The position numbers were made by a program, and so were the translations under genes. 64,000 nucleotides of DNA from Variovorax sp. Root318D1. Its GTDB lineage: Bacteria > Pseudomonadota > Gammaproteobacteria > Burkholderiales > Burkholderiaceae_C. The notes below the pieces were generated by a model, which saw nothing but the letters and a program-made list of their open reading frames with translations, made no database searches and was not told the origin of the DNA. The stretch lies in NCBI RefSeq assembly GCF_001424835.1, contig NZ_LMCQ01000006.1, forward strand, positions 1 to 64,000, read 5' to 3'. This document shows positions 8,823-17,721 of the stretch, in pieces (within the stretch, counting starts at the first letter, position 1; each line of letters begins with the position of its first letter).

Positions 8823-9559
8823 GGGAGTGCCTCCTCTTGCGCGCCGGCCTCGGCGGGCGCATGTCCCAGAATGGTGGCAGCCAGGTCGCCGCGCGCACGC
8901 GCGGCCTTGGCGCTGCCCGACCAGACCAGCCGTCCGGAGTCCAGGACGTACACGCGATCCGAAAACGCGAGTGCCTTGGACAGGTTCTGCTCGACCAGCA
9001 GCACCGCCAGCCCCTGCTGCTTGAGCTGGTCAAGCGCCGCATAGCAGATGTCCACATTCTTCGGCATCAAGCCCAGCGACAGCTCATCGATGAGAATGAG
9101 ATCCGGCTGCGCCATCAGCGCGCGGCCGATCGCCACCATCTGCTGCTCGCCACCGGAGAGCGTGCGTCCCATCGATCCGAATCGTTCCTGCAGCCGGGGG
9201 AACATGTCCAGCACGCGCTGCATGTTGTACGCAGCCACGCGGCCGGGTTGCGAATAGCCTCCCACCAACAAGTTCTCGCGCACCGTCATGTCGCCGAACA
9301 GCTTGCGGCCCTCGGGCGAGATGGCGATGCCGGCACGCACCCGCGCCTGCGGCGTCAAGGCGGTGATATCCCGGCCACCGAAACGGACATTGCCGCTGGT
9401 CGCGCGCACATGGCCGGCGATGCATTGCAACGTGGAGGTCTTGCCAGCGCCGTTCGGCCCGATCAGCGCGACGATCTCTCCCCTCTTCACCGTCAAAGAG
9501 AGTTCATGCAGGACGACGGCGGCGCCATACCCGCAACTCAAGCGCTCGACTTCAAGCAT
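8819..9559 (-). CDS. livF: LIV-type ABC importer ATP-binding protein (LivF-like)
   Basis: Protein of 246 residues. It carries Walker A (GPNGAGKT), the ABC signature LSGGEQQMVAIGRAL and Walker B LILIDELSLGL. Together with the adjacent LivG it energises a branched-chain amino acid-type (HAAT) importer. The order F-G-M-H downstream of pathway genes, with the binding protein far upstream at 18994, suggests a substrate-specific importer for the aromatic compound rather than amino acids. Overlaps with neighbours are 4 and 8 nt. Confidence 0.93.
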   Translation of the reverse strand: MLEVERLSCGYGAAVVLHELSLTVKRGEIVALIGPNGAGKTSTLQCIAGHVRATSGNVRFGGRDITALTPQARVRAGIAISPEGRKLFGDMTVRENLLVGGYSQPGRVAAYNMQRVLDMFPRLQERFGSMGRTLSGGEQQMVAIGRALMAQPDLILIDELSLGLMPKNVDICYAALDQLKQQGLAVLLVEQNLSKALAFSDRVYVLDSGRLVWSGSAKAARARGDLAATILGHAPAEAGAQEEALP

Positions 9560-10313
9560 GGACTGCTCCTTCGCCGAGGTAAGCCTCGACCACGTGCGGG
9601 TTCGCCATCACTTCGGCGGCGCGGCCGTCGGCGATCTTGCGGCCGTTGTCCAGCACGACGATGCGCGGACAGATCCGCATCACCTCTGCGAGGTTGTGTT
9701 CGATCAGGAGGATCGTGGTCCCCAATGCATTCAGCCGCTGGATGAGGTCGGCCAGTCGCACCGCCTCGTCGTGCCCGAGGCCCGCCAGCGGTTCATCCAG
9801 CAGCAGCAACTGGGGCCTCGTCGCCAGGGCCCGGGCAACCTCCAGGCGCTTGAGCACCCCGAGCGGCTGAGTCGAGGGCATGCTGTTCGCCAAAGCCGCG
9901 ATGCCGACCATGTCCAGGCAGCGCAGCGCTGCCTCGCGCAGGCACTTGCGATCCAGCGTGGCAACAGCGCGCCATGGTGTGAGGGTGATCTCGGCTCCGG
10001 CGGCCAGCACCACGTTGTCCAACAGGCTCATGTTGCGGAATGGACGCACGATCTGGTGCGACATCGCCATTCCGAGCCGCGCGCGCGCAGCCGCGGCCAG
10101 CCGGCTGATCGAACGGCCGCCGAATCGGATCTCGCCCGATCCGGGTGCGACCGCTCCGGAAATGAGCCGCAGCAGGGTGGTCTTGCCGGCCCCGTTAGGT
10201 CCAAGCAACCCCACCAGCTCCCCCGTTGCGAGTTCGAACGAGACACCGTTCACCGCAACGACTCCGCCGAAGCGCACGCCCAGGTCACGCACCTGCAACA
10301 GCTTCGTGCTCAT
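9552..10313 (-). CDS. livG: LIV-type ABC importer ATP-binding protein (LivG-like)
   Basis: Protein of 253 residues starting MSTKLLQVRDLGVRFGG; the frame is open further upstream but that part is antisense to livM. It contains Walker A GPNGAGKT, a degenerate signature (TQPLGVLKRLEVARAL in place of LSGGQ, common in LivG) and Walker B LLLLDEPLAGLGHDE. It ends with the LivG-typical segment ANPHVVEAYLGEG. Partner of LivF; together they form the nucleotide-binding pair under the LivH/LivM channel. Confidence 0.93.
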   Translation of the reverse strand: MSTKLLQVRDLGVRFGGVVAVNGVSFELATGELVGLLGPNGAGKTTLLRLISGAVAPGSGEIRFGGRSISRLAAAARARLGMAMSHQIVRPFRNMSLLDNVVLAAGAEITLTPWRAVATLDRKCLREAALRCLDMVGIAALANSMPSTQPLGVLKRLEVARALATRPQLLLLDEPLAGLGHDEAVRLADLIQRLNALGTTILLIEHNLAEVMRICPRIVVLDNGRKIADGRAAEVMANPHVVEAYLGEGAVHA

Positions 10314-11164
10314 GCGATCTCCTTCGCCCGCAGCAGGCGCAGCTGCTGCACCAGGCAGGGAAACAGTCCTTGCGGGGCGATCCGCATGATGGCGAACAGC
10401 AGCAGCCCGAACACCAGAAGCTTGTAGTCGTTCACGAAGCGGAACCACTCGGGTGCAAGGGTCAGCAGTGTCGCGGCGAGCACGCTGCCCCACAGCGAAC
10501 CCATGCCGCCGATCACCACCATGGCGAGGATCATCACCGAGACGGGGAACCCGAATGCCTCGGCGCCCACGTTGCCCAGGTGATACGCGTACAGGCAACC
10601 GGCCAGGCCTGCCAGCGCGGTGCCGATCGTGAACGCCGCCAGCTTGTAGAGCGGCGTGTCGATTCCAAGGCTGCGCGCAGCCGGCTCATCGGCGCTGACC
10701 GCTTCGAAAACATAGCCCAGCCAGCTGCGCTTGACGACCCAGCAGACCAACCCTGTCAATGCCGCACAGGCAACCACCAGGAGCGGGTAGGCAGTACCGA
10801 GACCGGTCGCAGGTATTTGCGAGATGCCGAGCTCTCCCCCCAGTGCATCGGTCGTGCGCACCGCGCCGACGAACAGGAAGCCCGCCGCCATGGTCGCGAT
10901 CGCCAGGAAATCATCCCGCACCCGCAGGCTGCAGAAGCCGACCACCAGGCCGACGATGCCAGCCAGCAGCAAGGCAGAGGACAAAGTGACAGCCATGCCG
11001 AAGCCGGCCTTGGCGAGCAGCGCGGTCGCATATGCGCCAACGCCGAAGAACGCCGCGTGCCCCAGGCTCACCTGCCCGCACAAGCCCGTGATGAGGTTGA
11101 GACTCAGCGCCAGGATCACGTGGATGGCCACCAGGGTCAGGAGTGACGTTTCATAAGCGCCCAT
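10310..11164 (-). CDS. livM: LIV-type ABC importer permease (LivM-like)
   Basis: Protein of 284 residues, about 8-9 hydrophobic segments, with the family signature LNLITGLCGQVSLGHAAFFG near the N-terminus and the cytoplasmic EAA-like loop SADEPAARSLGIDTPLYKL. The start at 11164 (MGAYETSL) lies inside the last codons of livH (28-nt overlap). It forms the inner-membrane channel with LivH. Confidence 0.92.
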   Translation of the reverse strand: MGAYETSLLTLVAIHVILALSLNLITGLCGQVSLGHAAFFGVGAYATALLAKAGFGMAVTLSSALLLAGIVGLVVGFCSLRVRDDFLAIATMAAGFLFVGAVRTTDALGGELGISQIPATGLGTAYPLLVVACAALTGLVCWVVKRSWLGYVFEAVSADEPAARSLGIDTPLYKLAAFTIGTALAGLAGCLYAYHLGNVGAEAFGFPVSVMILAMVVIGGMGSLWGSVLAATLLTLAPEWFRFVNDYKLLVFGLLLFAIMRIAPQGLFPCLVQQLRLLRAKEIA

Positions 11165-12075
11165 TGAGTCGCTCCTTTCTGTTTCATAAGCTGCACCAGC
11201 CGGCGACGCCAGTGGCCGCCGGAGAAGAGGCCTTCCGGCTTGACCAGCAGCACGGCGAGCATTGCGGCGAATGCCACGCTGTCGCGGTCCAGCACGTTGG
11301 CGAGGTAGGTCGATCCAAATGCTTCCACCAGGCCCAGCAGCAGTGATGCCACCAAGGTGCCGCCCATGTTGCCCAGCCCCCCGAGGACGATGATCGCCAG
11401 CGCCTTGTAGGTCGGCACCGCGCCCATCGATGGCTCCACCAGGTTGTTGAGCACGCCCACCATCACACCGGCGGCCGCGGCGAAGGCGGAGCCGATCGCG
11501 AAATTGAGATAGCGCACTTGCCGCAAGCTGATGCCGCACGATGCCGCCATGCGCGGCTCGCTGACGCTGGCGCGCCAAGCCATGCCGACGCGTGTGCGCG
11601 CGGCAAAGACTGCAAGGCCCACCAGCAGAATGACCGCCATGGCGACGGCGCCCAGTTCGGCGTACTTGATCTGCATGCCAGCGAGCACCACGGCGCCTTG
11701 CAGCGGCGGCACGCGGTAGGAAAGGCCATAGTCGCCGAACACCAGTCGCAGGAGTTCCTCGATGGCGAGAAACATGCCCACGGAAGCGATCAGGGGCACA
11801 TACGGCGGCTGCTCGAGGATCGGTTCGTAGCAGAACCGGTACATCAGCATTCCGCAGCCGGCTACGGCCACCATGCTCAGGAGCATGCCCAATGCGAAGC
11901 TGCCCGTGGCGTTGGTAATGACCAGGCCCAGGTAGCCTCCGAGGGTGAACAGGCCCGCGTGCGCAATGTGCAGCACCCGCAGCAACCCGAACACCATGGC
12001 CAGGCCGATCGCGACCAGCGCGTAGATCGCGCCGTTGATCAGCCCCTGGGTGGTGAGATTCAGAATAAGGTTCAT
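11137..12075 (-). CDS. livH: LIV-type ABC importer permease (LivH-like)
   Basis: Protein of 312 residues starting MNLILNLTTQGLINGAIYAL. The hydrophobic profile and motifs (GLAMVFGLLRVLHIAHAGLF near the N-terminus; YKALAIIVLGGLGNMGGTL near the C-terminus) are those of LivH. The upstream open frame to 12669 is antisense to the monooxygenase gene and is not used. First transporter gene after a 47-bp gap from the flavin monooxygenase gene. Confidence 0.92.
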   Translation of the reverse strand: MNLILNLTTQGLINGAIYALVAIGLAMVFGLLRVLHIAHAGLFTLGGYLGLVITNATGSFALGMLLSMVAVAGCGMLMYRFCYEPILEQPPYVPLIASVGMFLAIEELLRLVFGDYGLSYRVPPLQGAVVLAGMQIKYAELGAVAMAVILLVGLAVFAARTRVGMAWRASVSEPRMAASCGISLRQVRYLNFAIGSAFAAAAGVMVGVLNNLVEPSMGAVPTYKALAIIVLGGLGNMGGTLVASLLLGLVEAFGSTYLANVLDRDSVAFAAMLAVLLVKPEGLFSGGHWRRRLVQLMKQKGATQWALMKRHS

Positions 12076-12122
12076 GGAAAGCGCACTTCTTGCTTGAAGA
12101 TGGTCAAGTGGAGGCCAGGGCC

Positions 12123-13397
12123 TCAAGCGCGAAGAACCGGGCACCCCCGATGGCGCGAGTGGGACTCGCGAGCATTCAGGGATGTCACGTCGAATCCCGC
12201 CCTGGTGCGGAATGCCTCGGCACGCTGCGCGATCTCGGCTGCCGGGATGACATCGTCGATGTCGCTGAACCCGTTGGGAGCACGCTCCTGCACGAGGTCC
12301 ATGATGATCTCGTGCGACAGGTTGCGGTTGGACAGGCAGATGTCGCGCATCGGAGCCAGCCGCTCCGCTTCGTATTCCTGCAGGGCGAACTCGGGGCGGT
12401 CCGGATGGTCGGCCAGATGCTTGGCCAGCACGCGACCGTCCACCACGGCCTGGGAGCCGGCCTGCGATCCAACTGGGTGCATCGGATGCGCCGCATCCCC
12501 CAGCAAGGTGACACGCCCGAATGACCAGCGTTCGACAGGGTCGCGATCGACTTTCGGAAACTCGAAAATGCTGTCCGCCGCTTGAATGAGCGCGGGGACG
12601 TCGAGCCAGTCGAACTTCCAATCCGCAAAGGCGTGCGCGAACTTGGCCTTGTCGATCCTGCGGTTCCACTCCTCGCGCGGCGGACCGTCACCGGACTGAC
12701 CCAGTTCGAAGATGAAGTTGCCAAGGACGCGGCCATCGGGCAATTGACGGATCGGGTAGGCCACCAGCTTCTGGTTGCGGTGGCCGATCATGGTCATCGT
12801 GTTGCCGCCGAGCCAGGCCTCCACGGCCACGGCCGTGCGCCACATCAGCTGCCCGCCGAATCGCAACCCCTGCTGGGGATAAAAATGCTTGCGCACGCTC
12901 GAATGCAGGCCATCTGCGGCCACCAGGATGCTGCCCTTGACGGAGGGCAGCCGCTGCCGCGTCTCGCTGTCGATGAAGTGCAGCGTGACGCCATCCTTGT
13001 CCTGTTCGAACTCGGTCAAGGTGTGATTGGTGACGATGTTCTGCTCACCAATGCGCTCCCTCGCGGCCTTGAGCAAGAGCACTTGCAAATCGCCTCTGTG
13101 CACTGCGCACTGGGGCCAGCGGTAGCCCGAAGCGCTGCCGCGCGACTCGCTCCAGATCTTCTGGCCATGCACGCTGTAGAAGCCCAGGTTCTCGATGCCG
13201 ACGGAAATCGCCATCAACGCGTCACCCAAGCCCAGCTCGGTGAGTTCACGCACGGCATTGGGCTGCAGGTGGATACCAAGACCCATCGCTTCGATGCGGG
13301 GCGCTGCTTCATAAACTTTGACGGGAATTCCTGCATCGTGGAGGCTGAGTGCCGTACTCAGTCCACCGATGCCTGCCCCAACAACAATCACTTCCAT
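12123..13397 (-). CDS. FAD-dependent aromatic monooxygenase (PhzS/salicylate hydroxylase-like)
   Basis: Protein of 424 residues starting MEVIVVGAGIGGLSTAL, the ADP-binding beta-alpha-beta fold (GxGxxG). It has the class A monooxygenase DG motif VAADGLHSSVRKHF and the second FAD motif GDAAHPMHPVGSQAGSQAVV. The N-terminal third (GLGIHLQPNAVRELTELGLG, WSESRG, HRGDLQVLLL) resembles PhzS-type enzymes that hydroxylate phenazine carboxylates, rather than salicylate hydroxylases. It would add a hydroxyl to an activated aromatic ring with NAD(P)H and O2. The resemblance to an N-heteroaromatic hydroxylase is a hint, not proof, of substrate class. Confidence 0.9.
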   Translation of the reverse strand: MEVIVVGAGIGGLSTALSLHDAGIPVKVYEAAPRIEAMGLGIHLQPNAVRELTELGLGDALMAISVGIENLGFYSVHGQKIWSESRGSASGYRWPQCAVHRGDLQVLLLKAARERIGEQNIVTNHTLTEFEQDKDGVTLHFIDSETRQRLPSVKGSILVAADGLHSSVRKHFYPQQGLRFGGQLMWRTAVAVEAWLGGNTMTMIGHRNQKLVAYPIRQLPDGRVLGNFIFELGQSGDGPPREEWNRRIDKAKFAHAFADWKFDWLDVPALIQAADSIFEFPKVDRDPVERWSFGRVTLLGDAAHPMHPVGSQAGSQAVVDGRVLAKHLADHPDRPEFALQEYEAERLAPMRDICLSNRNLSHEIIMDLVQERAPNGFSDIDDVIPAAEIAQRAEAFRTRAGFDVTSLNARESHSRHRGCPVLRA

Positions 13398-13419
13398 ATC
13401 TGCTCCTTCAGAATCCGGA

Positions 13420-13992
13420 TCACCGGACTTCCACAATCGTTTCGACTTCCATCGCCGTGTTGCTCGGGTTGGCGCTCACACCTTCCATGACCCGCGGATG
13501 CTTTCCGGCCTCACCGAACACCGCCGCGTAGAGCGTCGAGCAGCCTTCTGCAATCGGGGTGAGGTCGGTGAATCCGGGCTCCACGGCAATGTTGAAACGC
13601 ACGTAGGCGATCCGCTTGACCCGATCCAGGTCCCCCAGCACGTGCTTCATCCGGGCGATCTGCCGCACGCACGCACGGCGCGCGAGCATGGGTGCGTTCT
13701 GCACCGAAATCTTGTCCGGAATGGATCCCTTGACCCATTGGCCGTTGGCATCTTGCGGAGCGGCGGACGAGAGAAACAGCAGGTTTCCGACTACGGCGCC
13801 ATGCAGCCAGGGACCGCTGTCGGGCAGCAGGTTCGGCAGCTTGCCTTCGGGGTAGCCCATGGCGGTCAGTTCGGCCTTGAGCCTGGACTCGACCGTGCTT
13901 GCGCTTTGAGCCGATGCAGTGGCGGCTGCCAGCATCAGTGTGACCAGCACGAAGGCCGGTCGGATCTTGGAACGGATTGCGGTTTTCATCAT
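13420..13992 (-). CDS. Exported Rid-family (YjgF-like) protein
   Basis: Protein of 190 residues with an N-terminal signal peptide (RPAFVLVTLMLAAATASAQ, about residues 11-29) followed by a Rid fold: GNLLFLSSAAPQDANGQWVK, then CVRQIARMKHVLGDLDRVKR and EPGFTDLTPIAEGCSTLYAA. Most Rid proteins are cytoplasmic, so export to the periplasm is unusual. Second Rid protein of the operon. Its function is unknown; hydrolysis of a reactive imine or lactone outside the cytoplasm is possible. Confidence 0.8.
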   Translation of the reverse strand: MMKTAIRSKIRPAFVLVTLMLAAATASAQSASTVESRLKAELTAMGYPEGKLPNLLPDSGPWLHGAVVGNLLFLSSAAPQDANGQWVKGSIPDKISVQNAPMLARRACVRQIARMKHVLGDLDRVKRIAYVRFNIAVEPGFTDLTPIAEGCSTLYAAVFGEAGKHPRVMEGVSANPSNTAMEVETIVEVR

Positions 13993-14038
13993 GTCTCCTG
14001 GATTGACTCAACTGTCCTGACACTTGCCCAGCGGGCCC

Positions 14039-14842
14039 TCAGACGTCGCCGAAGTTTTCCTTCGCCATCAACACCGAGGCGCTGAAGCCGCCGTCGACGT
14101 TGATGTTGGCTGCGTTCCACCAGCCGGCGTAGTCGTGCTGCAGCAGGACCAGGGCCTTGGCCACGTCTTCGGCGCTGCCTGCGTCGCCGGTGCGCTCGGC
14201 GTCCTTCTTCAGCAGGGCCTCGCCGTGTGCCTGCACGAACTCCGCATGCATCGGCGTGTAGGTCAGTCCCGGGCTCAAGGCATTGATGCGGCGCCCCGTG
14301 CCGATCCATTCAAGCCCCGTCCTCATGGTCCAGATGATCAGCGCCTCTTTGGACCACGCATAAGAAATCGGGCTCTCCTGAGGATTCGCCTTGAGCCACT
14401 GCAGGCCCTCTTCGAAACTCTTGGTCTCGACCAGCGGCGTGAAACGGTCCAGGTGCTGCTCCCAGCGCACCGCCGTGCTGGAGGCGACGTTGAAGACAGC
14501 TGACTTGGCCTTGAGCCTCGGCACCATCGCGAGGGTCAGGTGCCGCGTGCCGAGGAAGTTGACGCGAAACTGCATGTCGGTCGAAGCGAGCGACGACACC
14601 CCCGCGACGTTGATCAGCGCGTCATAGCCGTCACCTGCCGCAGCGACGGCGCGATCGATCAGCGCGGGATCGCTCAGATCCAGGTGATGAAAGGCTGCGA
14701 GTGGCAGCGGCTTGCTCAACTCGGCGCGATCGGCGCCCACGACTTCGGCGCCAGCTCGAATCAGCAGCTCGGCGGTGGCGTGACCGATTCCTGAGGCCAC
14801 GCCAGTGACGAAGAATTTCTTGCCGGAAAGATTTAGGTCCAT
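14039..14842 (-). CDS. Short-chain dehydrogenase/reductase (coniferyl-alcohol / 3-alpha-HSD-like)
   Basis: Protein of 267 residues. It shows the NAD-binding motif VTGVASGIGHATAE, the NVAG segment, the Ser in FNVASSTAV and the catalytic YAWSK (Tyr-x3-Lys), all in standard SDR order. The long insert before the YxxxK resembles the 3-alpha-hydroxysteroid / coniferyl-alcohol dehydrogenase subgroup. It probably oxidises an alcohol formed by the P450 or released by the hydrolase. Gap to the reductase gene is 7 bp. Confidence 0.88.
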   Translation of the reverse strand: MDLNLSGKKFFVTGVASGIGHATAELLIRAGAEVVGADRAELSKPLPLAAFHHLDLSDPALIDRAVAAAGDGYDALINVAGVSSLASTDMQFRVNFLGTRHLTLAMVPRLKAKSAVFNVASSTAVRWEQHLDRFTPLVETKSFEEGLQWLKANPQESPISYAWSKEALIIWTMRTGLEWIGTGRRINALSPGLTYTPMHAEFVQAHGEALLKKDAERTGDAGSAEDVAKALVLLQHDYAGWWNAANINVDGGFSASVLMAKENFGDV

Positions 14843-14849
14843 GTGTTTC

Positions 14850-16247
14850 TCACGTAGTGCATGTCAATGAAGATCCAGCGACTGCTTGAAGCGCCGCGCG
14901 CACTTCGTGCCGCTGGACCAGTTTTTCTCGCGCTTTACCGGAGCGCGCTCCCGTTTGTTTTTCGAACGCGTCCAACCTGGACCACGCCTGGAAGTCCAGG
15001 AAATCGACGCCGCGGTCGCGAAGCAGGTCGGCAATGTCGTCGCCAGCCGCCGGCTCACCCAGCGCGCCGGCCTGCAGGTCGGCCAACAACGTCGCCACGG
15101 TTTCCACGCTGTCGTTGCGGTTGGTGCCGATGACGCCGCTCGGGCCGCGCTTGATCCAACCGGTGCAATAGAGGCCCGGCTGTTGCACGCCTGACTCGTC
15201 GACGATCCTGCCGTTCACATGGCGCACGGTCGCTGCGCGTGCGTCGAAGGGAACGTTGGCCGGTGCAACACCCTTGTAGCCAACGCTGGCAAATACGGCA
15301 TGGCAGGGCATGAGGAAAAACTCGCCCGTGCCGCGCGATCCCTGCTGGAAGGCGGATCCGGTCAAGGCCGTACGTTCCAGCACCAACGCTTCGACTTCGT
15401 CGTTCCCCTCCAGCCGCACGGGTGCCAGGCAGAACCTGAATTCGATGCACCGCTCGTTGGGAGAGACGGCATCGGCGGCCACATCGGAGAACTTGCGCAG
15501 AAGCACCACGTTCCTGCGGGCCTCGTCTCCGGCCGGACTCTCCAGCTCGAATCGGCTGGCCTCGTTGAATGTCAGCTCGTCGTCGCGCACCATCGCAGTA
15601 ACGCCTGCAAGCTGCTCGAACTCGGCCAGTTCCTTGTTGGTGAACTTGGCCTGAGCCGGTCCACGCCTGCCGACCACGCACACCTTGCGCACCTTGCTGT
15701 TGCGAAGCGCTTCCAGCGCGTGGCTGGCGATCTCGGTAGAAGCCAACTCGTCGACCGGCTTGAGCAGGATGCGCGCGACATCCAGTGCCACGTTCCCATG
15801 GCCGACCACGACCGCCGTCTCGCCTGACAAGTCGAACTGAAGGTGACGGAAGTCGGGATGGCCGTTGTACCAGGCGACGAAGTCCGCGGCGTTGTAGCTG
15901 CCCGGCTTGTCGTCCCCGGGGATGCCGAGCCTTCTGCTGGCCTGGGCGCCGGTGGCGAGCACAACTGCGTGATACCGCCGCGTGAGGTCCTCCAGCTGGA
16001 TGTCACGCCCGAGCTCCACCTGGCCGAACCATCGCAGGCCGGGCTTGCCCGCGACCATGTCGAAGACCTTGGTCACCGACTTGAGCTTTTCGTGATCGGG
16101 GGCCACTCCATAGCGAACCAGGCCATAGGGCGCATGCAGGCGTTCGAACATGTCGATGGCCACGCCAGGCACCTTCTTCTGTACGGCTTCTGCAGCGTAG
16201 AAGCCCGAAGGTCCGCTACCGATGATCGCGATGCGCATGGGGTTCAT
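14850..16247 (-). CDS. Adrenodoxin reductase-type ferredoxin-NADP+ reductase
   Basis: About 465 residues from MNPMRIAIIGSGPSGFYAAE (FAD GxGxxG). Further motifs are GLVRYGVAPDHEKLKSV, an NADPH-binding VVGHGNVALDVARILL and the C-terminal GWIKRGPSGVIGTNRNDS, all typical of FprA/adrenodoxin reductases. It passes electrons from NADPH to the 7Fe ferredoxin encoded 19 bp upstream and so to the P450. The ten-codon extension upstream overlaps the ferredoxin stop and is less likely; a second start at 16238 is possible. Confidence 0.9.
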   Translation of the reverse strand: MNPMRIAIIGSGPSGFYAAEAVQKKVPGVAIDMFERLHAPYGLVRYGVAPDHEKLKSVTKVFDMVAGKPGLRWFGQVELGRDIQLEDLTRRYHAVVLATGAQASRRLGIPGDDKPGSYNAADFVAWYNGHPDFRHLQFDLSGETAVVVGHGNVALDVARILLKPVDELASTEIASHALEALRNSKVRKVCVVGRRGPAQAKFTNKELAEFEQLAGVTAMVRDDELTFNEASRFELESPAGDEARRNVVLLRKFSDVAADAVSPNERCIEFRFCLAPVRLEGNDEVEALVLERTALTGSAFQQGSRGTGEFFLMPCHAVFASVGYKGVAPANVPFDARAATVRHVNGRIVDESGVQQPGLYCTGWIKRGPSGVIGTNRNDSVETVATLLADLQAGALGEPAAGDDIADLLRDRGVDFLDFQAWSRLDAFEKQTGARSGKAREKLVQRHEVRAALQAVAGSSLTCTT

Positions 16248-16266
16248 TCCCGCGTAGGAAATCGGC

Positions 16267-16578
16267 TCAACTGCCATAGCCCATGGCCTGCTGGCGGCTG
16301 AATGCCGTCGGCAATGGCTCGAGCTTCTCGGAGATGTTCGGCAGGCCAGCGGCGCGCTCGGCGTTCACCCCTCTCCAGTGCTCGAACTCGGCCGGCAGGT
16401 CTCTCGCTTCGTAGATGGCATGGACCGGACACACCGGGATGCAGGCACCGCAGTCGATGCATTCGACCGGGTTCACGTACACCATCGTGCCGTCGGTATG
16501 GAAGCAGGCCACAGGGCAGACGGTCACGCAGTCGGTGAACCGGCATCCATCGCATTTTTCCGTGACGATGACAGTCAT
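16267..16578 (-). CDS. fdxA: 7Fe ferredoxin (3Fe-4S/4Fe-4S, FdxA type)
   Basis: Protein of 103 residues. The Cys pattern CDGCRFTDCVTVCPVACF and CIDCGACIPVCPVHAIY matches Azotobacter FdI/FdxA ferredoxins, which bind one 3Fe-4S and one 4Fe-4S cluster. The C-terminal tail of about 45 residues is also FdxA-like. Placed between rubredoxin and ferredoxin reductase genes and four genes from the P450, it is the likely P450 electron donor. The start is set at MTVIVTEKC; upstream frame is antisense to rubredoxin. Confidence 0.92.
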   Translation of the reverse strand: MTVIVTEKCDGCRFTDCVTVCPVACFHTDGTMVYVNPVECIDCGACIPVCPVHAIYEARDLPAEFEHWRGVNAERAAGLPNISEKLEPLPTAFSRQQAMGYGS

Positions 16579-16580
16579 GA

Positions 16581-16751
16581 TCAGAACTCCACTATGTTGA
16601 AATCCGACTTCTTGTCGCCGCAGTGCGGGCACTGCCAGTCCGCCGGGATGTCCTCCCAGCGCGTTCCCGCGGCGAGCCCTTCCTCGGGCAAACCATCGCT
16701 CTCGTGGTACACCCAACCGCAGCTCAAACAGATATAGCTTTTGAAGTCCAT
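16581..16751 (-). CDS. Rubredoxin
   Basis: Protein of 56 residues with the two CxxCG knuckles (YICLSCGWVYHES and WQCPHCGDKKSDF) that bind one iron. Length and the PEEGLAAGTRWEDIPADW middle are standard. Rubredoxins usually serve AlkB-type hydroxylases; next to a P450 and only 2 bp from a ferredoxin gene it is an unusual second carrier. No AlkB is encoded in the window, so its partner may be the P450, the flavodoxin-like protein or a protein elsewhere. Confidence 0.93.
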   Translation of the reverse strand: MDFKSYICLSCGWVYHESDGLPEEGLAAGTRWEDIPADWQCPHCGDKKSDFNIVEF

Positions 16752-16779
16752 GTTCTTTCCAGTCAAGGGATGAGGTCGA

Positions 16780-17718
16780 TCAGCGCAGACAGCGGCGCAT
16801 GAACTGCGCTGCATTGCTCAGGGCTTGGTCTGCTTCAGGTAGCTGCCCGGAAAAGATGGGCCAGACGTGTGGCATGTCCTTCCAGACTTCGAGTTCGACA
16901 TCGACGCCGAGCTTGTCGAGCCTGTGCGCGAGAACCGCGGCATCGTCATGCCACATTTCGGTACTGCCGCAGGCAATGAAGCAGGCCGGCATGCCTTTCA
17001 GGTCAGCGCCCAAGGGCGATGCGAGCGGATGGGCCCAGCTCTCCTCCCCCATGTATTGCGCGACCCACGTATCGACGATATTGACGTGCACGAACTCGTC
17101 GAGCTGCGCATTGGTGCGGAATGACGGCAGCGAAGAAGTCAGGTCGAGCCAGGGCGAGAAAGCGACGATGCCGCGCGGCTTGGGCAGCCCTGCTTCTCGC
17201 GCTCTCAGCAGCGCGCTGAAGGCCAGGTTGACGCCGCAGGAGTCTCCGCCGACGAACAGGCTGCCTGGGTCGACTCCCTCCACTTCGATGAGGTATCTGT
17301 ACGCGGCCAAGGCGTCGTCCGCCGCGGCAGGAAACCGGTGTTCCGGGGCCAGGCGGTAGTCGGGCACGAACACCTTGGCATTGGCGAGACGCGCCAATGG
17401 AACCGTGAGGGTCCGGGCGGTTTGGGGGTTGCCAAGGAAGTAGGCACCGCCGTGGAGAAACAGCAGATTGCAATCGGGTTTCGTTCCCGAAATGCTGACC
17501 ACCTCGGCCGCTACACCGTTCATGTCCACCGAACCGAAGAGGTCGCCCTCGCGCCGCACGTACTCGCTGTAGCCCTCCTCCATCATGCCGATGATGGCCA
17601 GCCTGCGTTCCTGCACCGACACCGCGTCGGGGCGCTCGCAGCTTGCGCGAAAGCCGCGCGTGTTCTCACGCACCGCTTGCGACTGCGGACTCGATCGTTC
17701 GATGCTCGTGTATTTCAC
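16780..17718 (-). CDS. Alpha/beta hydrolase, hormone-sensitive lipase family
   Basis: Protein of 312 residues with the HSL oxyanion motif HGGAYFLGN (about residue 90), the nucleophile elbow GGDSCGVN (Ser near 160) and a C-terminal Asp/His pair around DDAAVLAHRL and HVWPIF. HSL-family enzymes hydrolyse short esters or lactones. It lies 3 bp downstream of the P450 gene. It could cleave the ester or amide that delivers the P450 substrate, or open a lactone formed later. Substrate unknown. Confidence 0.88.
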   Translation of the reverse strand: MKYTSIERSSPQSQAVRENTRGFRASCERPDAVSVQERRLAIIGMMEEGYSEYVRREGDLFGSVDMNGVAAEVVSISGTKPDCNLLFLHGGAYFLGNPQTARTLTVPLARLANAKVFVPDYRLAPEHRFPAAADDALAAYRYLIEVEGVDPGSLFVGGDSCGVNLAFSALLRAREAGLPKPRGIVAFSPWLDLTSSLPSFRTNAQLDEFVHVNIVDTWVAQYMGEESWAHPLASPLGADLKGMPACFIACGSTEMWHDDAAVLAHRLDKLGVDVELEVWKDMPHVWPIFSGQLPEADQALSNAAQFMRRCLR

Positions 17719-17721
17719 GGC

